Part shown: piece by piece, positions 3,532-7,903 of the stretch
Position numbering within the stretch: position 1 is the first letter of the stretch
Layout: the number at the start of each line of letters is the position of its first letter
Assembly: GCA_021808035.1 (NCBI GenBank)
Contig: JAKBCG010000109.1
Span: 1-7,903 of the forward strand
Source of the DNA: Pseudomonadota bacterium
GTDB taxonomy: Bacteria > Pseudomonadota > Gammaproteobacteria > Steroidobacterales > Steroidobacteraceae
DNA: 7,903 nt
Direction: 5' to 3'
Position numbers and translations under genes: made by a program
Notes under the pieces: model-generated
The model's database searches: none
What the model was told of the DNA's origin: nothing
The model's input: only the letters and a program-made list of their open reading frames with translations

Positions 3532-6411
3532 TCACCCGGTCGGTCCGAACGTCCGCGCCCAGATGTCCTCGATGCGCCGCCGGTCGCCCGCGTAGGGTCC
3601 GGCATCGACGACACGCGCGTCGTCGCCTTCGAGCGAGGCGTGGTGCAGCACGCCGCGGTACCTGCGGTAGGCGTCGGTGAGGAACGCCGCGGTGTCGGCA
3701 TCGATCACGCCGTGACGCGCGAGCGCCTCGAGCTGGCGCACGTTGTCGCTGTGCTCGAGCAGTATGGGGAGTCGCGATGCGGCCTCGAGCACCCAGTACT
3801 GCACGAGGAATTCGATGTCGGCGATCCCGCCTGCGTCCTGTTTGATGTCGAACTCGCCCGCGTGCGCGCGCGACAGCTCATGGCGCATCCGCGCGCGCAT
3901 CTCGGCGACATCCGCCCGCAGGCGGTCGCGATGGACCGCGGTGCCGAGCACGCGGCGACGCACCGACTCGAAGCGCGCGCCGAGCGCGGCGTCGCCCGCG
4001 ACCGCCCGCGCGCGCAACAGCGCCTGATGTTCCCAGGTCCACGCCTCGCGCAGCTGATAGCGCTCGAACGCGTCGATCCCCGTGATCAGGAATCCACCCT
4101 TGCCGTTCGGGCGCAAACGCATGTCGACCTCGTAGAGCCGTCCGGCCGACGAGTGCATCGTCAGCAGGTGGACGATCCGCTGTCCGAGCCTCAGGAAGAA
4201 CACGCCGTTGTCGATCGACCGTGCGCCGCGCGTCAGCTGGATCTCGCCGGCGGAGTCGTGCAGGAACACGAGGTCGAGATCGGAGCCGTAACCGAGCTCG
4301 ATGCCGCCGAGCTTGCCGTAGCCGACCACCGCGACGGTCGCCGCGCGCAGCGCCGACTCGTGCGCCCCGCAATGAGGCACGCCGTAGACCGCCGTGATCT
4401 GCTGCCACGCGAGCTGCAGGCAGCGCTCGAGGATCAGCTCGGCGATGTCGGTGAGCCGGTCGCTGACGGTCATCAAGGGCATCCGGCCGGTCAGGTCCGC
4501 GAGCGCGACCGAGAAGATCGCCGTCTTCTGGAACTGTCGTAGCGCCTCCACCGGCCGCTCCGGATCGTCGGTCGGCGGGCCCGCCGCGATCGCCGCGAGC
4601 TCCCGCGCAAGGCTCGTGCGCGTCGGTTGCTCCTCGAAGAGCTTGGGGTCGATCAGCTCGTCCAGCAGCAGTGGAAACTCGGCCACTTGCCGCGCGAGGA
4701 ACCCGCTGAGCGCACACACGTCGATCAATCGCGCGAGCGCCTGCGGCCGTTCCTTCAGCAGCGCAAGATACGACGAGCGCGCGCCGATCGTCTCCAGGAT
4801 CCGCAGCACCCGCCCGACCACCGCGGCGGGCTGCGGCCGCGCCGCGGCCGCCCCGACCAGGCCGTCGAGGATCGCATGCAGGCGCCGGCGGGCGGATTCG
4901 TCGAGCTTGCGGTATGCGGCCGACTCGCGGTACGCGGCGAGCAGCGGCAGGGTCTCGGCGACCGCGGCTGGCGACAAGCCGCGCGCGGCGAGCTCCTCCG
5001 CAAGACGCGGCGCGTCGAACGCGAACGCGGCCGCGGGTGGCGCACCGCTCGACGGGGCGCGGCCGCCCCCGAACACGAGGGCGTCGAACTCGGTGGCGAC
5101 CGTCCGCCGGGCTTCCTGCACCTGGGCGAGCGCGGCCGCCCAGCCGGGTTGGCCGAGATGCCACGCGAACCGCGCGCGGTCGACCGGCGAGTCCGGCAGG
5201 CGATGCGTCTGTTCGTCGCGGATCATCTGCACCGCGTTCTCGGCTCGTCGCAGCACCCGGTACGCGTGCGCGAGCGCTTCGACCACCGGAGTCGCGAACA
5301 ACTTCGAGCCGGCGAGCGTCGGCAGGACATCGAGCAGCGCGGGGTTCTGCAGGCGCGGATCGCCGCCGCCGCGGACCAGCTGCAGCGACTGCACGATGAA
5401 TTCGAGCTCGCGGATTCCGCCGGTACCGAGCTTCAGGTCCTCGTCCCGATCGCGACGCGCGACTTCGCGCGCGATCAGCGCCTTCATGTCGCGCAGGCTG
5501 TCGAACACGCCATAGTCGAGATAGCGACGGTAGACGAAGGGGCGCACGACGGTCCGGAAGGTCGGCTCGTAGGCCTCGGCGCCGACGACCGCGCGCGCCT
5601 TGATCCAGGCGTAGCGCTCCCAGTCCCGGCCGTGCTGCTGCAGATAGTCCTCGAGACCGCCGACGCTCACGACCAGCGGGCCGCTCGCGCCGAACGGCCG
5701 CAGGCGCGTGTCGACGCGGAACACGAAACCATCCTCGTCGCGCACGTCGAGCAGCCCGATGATCTCGCGCGCCGCCCGCAGGAAGTATTCCGCATTGTCG
5801 AGTCGGCGGGGACCGTCGGTCTCGCCGCTCGCGGAGTACAGGAACACGAGATCGACGTCGGACGAGAAATTGAGCTCGCGGCCGCCGAGTTTGCCCATCG
5901 CGACCACGATCAACGAGGCCGGCGCGCCGTCGGCATCGCGGGGCCGGCCGAAGGTCGGTTGTAGCAAGCGCTCGCTCGCGACCGCGGCCGCGCGGATCGC
6001 TCGGTCCGCGAGATCCGAGAGCGCGGCGAGGGTCTCTTCGACCCCGTCCCGTTCCGTGATCGCATCCCACGCGATGCGCAGCATCGCCCGCCGCCGCCAG
6101 CGTCGCAGGATCCGCCGCACGGCGGCGCGATCCGCCGCGGCCTCGACCGCGTGCTCCTCGGCGGCACCGCGCCGGTCGATCCACTCGAGCGCCGACGGAT
6201 CACGCAGCAACGCCGCGCCGGCGAACTCGCTGCACGCGATCACGCGGGGCAGCTCGGCGCGCAGTTCCTGCGGTCCGTCCGCGATCGCGGCCACCAGGCG
6301 CTCGTCGGCATCGGCAAGCGTCCACCAGCGCTCGACCGGATCGCGCAATTCCGGGGGCAGGTCGTCGAAGTGGGGTCGCGGCAGGATCATGGGCGTGCTT
6401 CGGCCTCCCAT
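3532..6411 (-). CDS. glnE: Bifunctional glutamine synthetase adenylyltransferase / adenylyl-removing enzyme
   Basis: GlnE controls glutamine synthetase in the cytoplasm. Its C-terminal half adds AMP to a tyrosine of GlnA, its N-terminal half removes it by phosphorolysis, and PII and glutamine set the balance. At 959 residues it is near the usual ~945-985. Both NTase domains look intact. The removase domain has MGKLGG (172-177), SSDVDLVF with Asp185 and Asp187, FRVDTRLRPFG (231-241) and GGIRELEFIVQ (331-341). The transferase domain has GYGKLGG (697-703), GSDLDLVFLHD with Asp711 and Asp713, YEVDMRLRPNG (760-770) and GGIADIEFLVQY (861-872). The start is uncertain: ATG at 6411 has no clear ribosome site, and ATG at 6390 (952 residues) has GGGAGG but 13 nt away. 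The gene follows the groEL terminator closely. It probably needs its own promoter; TAATAT at 6415-6410 is a weak -10 candidate that would only suit the 6390 start. Confidence 0.97.
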   Translation of the reverse strand: MGGRSTPMILPRPHFDDLPPELRDPVERWWTLADADERLVAAIADGPQELRAELPRVIACSEFAGAALLRDPSALEWIDRRGAAEEHAVEAAADRAAVRRILRRWRRRAMLRIAWDAITERDGVEETLAALSDLADRAIRAAAVASERLLQPTFGRPRDADGAPASLIVVAMGKLGGRELNFSSDVDLVFLYSASGETDGPRRLDNAEYFLRAAREIIGLLDVRDEDGFVFRVDTRLRPFGASGPLVVSVGGLEDYLQQHGRDWERYAWIKARAVVGAEAYEPTFRTVVRPFVYRRYLDYGVFDSLRDMKALIAREVARRDRDEDLKLGTGGIRELEFIVQSLQLVRGGGDPRLQNPALLDVLPTLAGSKLFATPVVEALAHAYRVLRRAENAVQMIRDEQTHRLPDSPVDRARFAWHLGQPGWAAALAQVQEARRTVATEFDALVFGGGRAPSSGAPPAAAFAFDAPRLAEELAARGLSPAAVAETLPLLAAYRESAAYRKLDESARRRLHAILDGLVGAAAARPQPAAVVGRVLRILETIGARSSYLALLKERPQALARLIDVCALSGFLARQVAEFPLLLDELIDPKLFEEQPTRTSLARELAAIAAGPPTDDPERPVEALRQFQKTAIFSVALADLTGRMPLMTVSDRLTDIAELILERCLQLAWQQITAVYGVPHCGAHESALRAATVAVVGYGKLGGIELGYGSDLDLVFLHDSAGEIQLTRGARSIDNGVFFLRLGQRIVHLLTMHSSAGRLYEVDMRLRPNGKGGFLITGIDAFERYQLREAWTWEHQALLRARAVAGDAALGARFESVRRRVLGTAVHRDRLRADVAEMRARMRHELSRAHAGEFDIKQDAGGIADIEFLVQYWVLEAASRLPILLEHSDNVRQLEALARHGVIDADTAAFLTDAYRRYRGVLHHASLEGDDARVVDAGPYAGDRRRIEDIWARTFGPTG

Positions 6412-6431
6412 ATTACCGATCCGGGCGTGCG

Positions 6432-6465
6432 AAAAAAAAAGAGCGGGCCCTTTCGGACCCGCTCT
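6432..6465 (-). terminator. Intrinsic terminator of groEL
   Basis: On the minus strand AGAGCGGG-T-CC and GG-G-CCCGCTCT form an 11-bp stem with one T-G wobble and a GAAA loop, followed by a run of nine Ts ending at 6432. It begins 32 bp after the groEL stop (6498-6500). This is a textbook rho-independent terminator. It stands only about 20 bp before the first candidate glnE start. Confidence 0.95.
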
Positions 6466-6497
6466 CCTTCATGGAACGTGAACCGTGGTGACGGCTC

Positions 6498-7903
6498 TTA
6501 CATGTCCATGCCGCCCATGCCGCCCATGCCGCCGCCCGGGGCGCCGTGGTTGTGCTCCTCTTCCTTCGGAGCCTCGGCGATCATCACCTCGGTCGTGAGC
6601 AGCAGGCCCGCGACCGACGCCGCGTTCTGCAATGCGAGACGCGTGACCTTGGTCGGGTCCAGGATGCCCATCTCGATCATGTCGCCGTATTCGCCGGTCG
6701 CCGCGTTGTAGCCGAACGTCCCCTTGCCCTCGCGGACGCGGTTCAGTACGACCGCCGCGTCCTCGCCGGCGTTGCTGACGATCTGCCGCAGCGGCTCCTC
6801 GATCGAGCGGGCGAGGATCTTGATGCCGTGCGACTGGTCCTCGTTGACGCCGGTGAGCTTCTCGACCGCCTTCAGCGCCCGCACCAGGGCGACGCCGCCG
6901 CCCGGCACCACGCCTTCCTCGACGGCCGCGCGGGTCGCGTGCAGCGCATCCTCGACGCGCGCCTTCTTCTCCTTCATCTCGATCTCGGTGGCCGCGCCGA
7001 CCTTGATGACCGCGACGCCGCCGGAGAGCTTCGCAACGCGCTCCTGCAACTTCTCCTTGTCGTAGTCGGAGGTCGCCTCCTCGATCTGCTGACGGATGCT
7101 CTCGACGCGGGCCTTGATGTCGGCCGCCTTGCCGGCGCCGTCGATGACCGTGGTGTTCTCCTTCTCGACGACGACCTTCTTCGCTTCGCCGAGATCGTTG
7201 AGCGTCGCCTTCTCCAGCGACAGGCCCACTTCATCGGAGATCACGGTGCCGCCGGTGAGGATCGCGATGTCCTGCAACATCGCCTTGCGGCGGTCGCCGA
7301 AGCCCGGCGCCTTCACGGCCGCGACCTTGACGATCCCGCGGATCGTGTTCACGACCAGCGTCGCGAGCGCCTCGCCCTCGACGTCCTCGGCGACGATCAG
7401 CAACTGCCGGCCGGCCTTCGCGATCCCTTCGAGCAGCGGGAGCATCTCGCGGATGTTCGAGATCTTCTTGTCGACCAGCAGGATCAGCGGCTTGTCGAGT
7501 TCGGCGGCCTGGCTCTGCTGGTTGTTGATGAAGTACGGCGACAGATAGCCGCGGTCGAACTGCATGCCCTCGACGACTTCCAGCTCGTTCTGCAGACCCG
7601 AGCCTTCCTCGACGGTGATCACGCCTTCCTTGCCGACCTTCGCCATCGCGTCCGCGATCGTCTTGCCGATGCTCTCGTCGGAGTTCGCGGAAATGGTGCC
7701 GACCTGCGCGATCGCCTTCGGATCCTTGCAAGGCTTCGAGAGCTTCTTCAGCTCTTCGGTCGCCTCGGCGACCGCACGGTCGATGCCCCGCTTGATGTCC
7801 ATCGGGTTGTGGCCGGCCGCGACCGCCTTCAGGCCCTCGCGGATGATCGCCTGCGCGAGCACGGTCGCGGTCGTCGTGCCGTCGCCCGCCTCGTCGGAGA
7901 CGT
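6498..7903 (-). CDS. groEL: Chaperonin GroEL (60 kDa), N-terminal ~80 residues beyond window edge
   Basis: GroEL forms the double-ring ATP-dependent folding chamber that works with GroES in the cytoplasm. The visible 467 codons begin at a position equivalent to about residue 81 of the E. coli protein, giving a whole protein of about 547 residues, normal for the family. Clear marks are the nucleotide-binding GDGTTTATVLA near the first visible residues (Asp87 in E. coli numbering), VGTISANSDE, the apical FDRGYLSPYFIN, VEDALHATRAAVEEGVV-type sequence carrying the ATP-hydrolysis Asp (398 in E. coli), YNAATGEYGDMIEMGILDP, and a C-terminal GGGMGGMGGMDM tail typical of the main housekeeping copy. 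A GTG at 7862 is an internal Val codon, not a start. groES is expected upstream, to the right of the window, but is not visible. The gene ends 32 bp before a strong terminator. Confidence 0.98.
   Translation of the reverse strand, partial: VSDEAGDGTTTATVLAQAIIREGLKAVAAGHNPMDIKRGIDRAVAEATEELKKLSKPCKDPKAIAQVGTISANSDESIGKTIADAMAKVGKEGVITVEEGSGLQNELEVVEGMQFDRGYLSPYFINNQQSQAAELDKPLILLVDKKISNIREMLPLLEGIAKAGRQLLIVAEDVEGEALATLVVNTIRGIVKVAAVKAPGFGDRRKAMLQDIAILTGGTVISDEVGLSLEKATLNDLGEAKKVVVEKENTTVIDGAGKAADIKARVESIRQQIEEATSDYDKEKLQERVAKLSGGVAVIKVGAATEIEMKEKKARVEDALHATRAAVEEGVVPGGGVALVRALKAVEKLTGVNEDQSHGIKILARSIEEPLRQIVSNAGEDAAVVLNRVREGKGTFGYNAATGEYGDMIEMGILDPTKVTRLALQNAASVAGLLLTTEVMIAEAPKEEEHNHGAPGGGMGGMGGMDM

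Noticed and set aside
3268..4542. Plus-strand open frame of 424 codons
   Set aside because: It overlaps the end of the NTase gene in another frame and runs antisense to glnE. The Arg-rich, low-complexity translation has no family features and is a GC-rich shadow.
4580..4600. Frequent GCGATCGC-like octamers across the window as a special signal
   Set aside because: They occur inside coding sequence as Ala-Ile/Asp codon pairs expected at this GC content and show no ordered spacing.
4627..5964. Plus-strand open frame of 445 codons
   Set aside because: Antisense to glnE, whose motifs are intact throughout. The translation is Arg/Ala-rich without recognisable domains.
3878..6184. Second long minus-strand frame of 768 codons
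   Set aside because: Out-of-frame reading of glnE with extreme Arg/Gly content and no stops because of high GC.
6500..6540. Repeated CCCATGCCG units near the groEL stop as a DNA repeat element
   Set aside because: They simply encode the Gly-Gly-Met tail of GroEL.

Overview
The window is GC-rich and densely coded, and looks like the chromosome of a gammaproteobacterium. It carries the Kdo-handling genes waaA and kdkA (kdkA-type Kdo kinases are typical of gammaproteobacteria), a full two-domain GlnE, and a groEL with a Gly-Gly-Met tail. I cannot place it below class. Six of the eight protein genes are ordinary housekeeping or envelope genes. The other two form a small toxin-antitoxin-like cassette.

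Layout. 1-814 (minus) is the N-terminal part of waaA (Kdo transferase), running off the left edge. 827-1627 (minus) is kdkA (Kdo kinase), 12 bp upstream of waaA and probably co-transcribed with it. 1689-2096 (plus) is a DUF6165-family gene, divergent from kdkA. 2091-2144 holds three copies of a 14-bp motif spaced about 20 bp apart. 2179-2403 (minus) is a 74-residue CHCC zinc-finger protein. 2444-2503 is a compact divergent promoter region. 2504-2764 and 2754-3527 (plus) are a Phd/YefM-type antitoxin and an overlapping gene for a nucleotidyltransferase-fold protein. 3532-6411 (minus) is glnE. 6432-6465 is a strong terminator. 6498-7903 (minus) is groEL without its first ~80 codons. No stretch above 300 bases lacks a gene, and I saw no RNA gene, insertion sequence or CRISPR array.

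How the genes work together. waaA and kdkA attach Kdo to lipid A and phosphorylate it, and the DUF6165 gene beside them may belong to the same envelope process. glnE tunes glutamine synthetase through reversible adenylylation, and groEL is the general chaperonin. The zinc-finger gene and glnE share a strand and are separated by the oppositely oriented antitoxin/NTase cassette, which looks like an insertion between older neighbours.

The most interesting element is that cassette. A Phd/YefM-like DNA-binding antitoxin, with a perfect palindrome over its probable -10 box, is translationally coupled to a poorly characterised NTase-fold protein instead of the usual Doc, RelE or PIN toxin.
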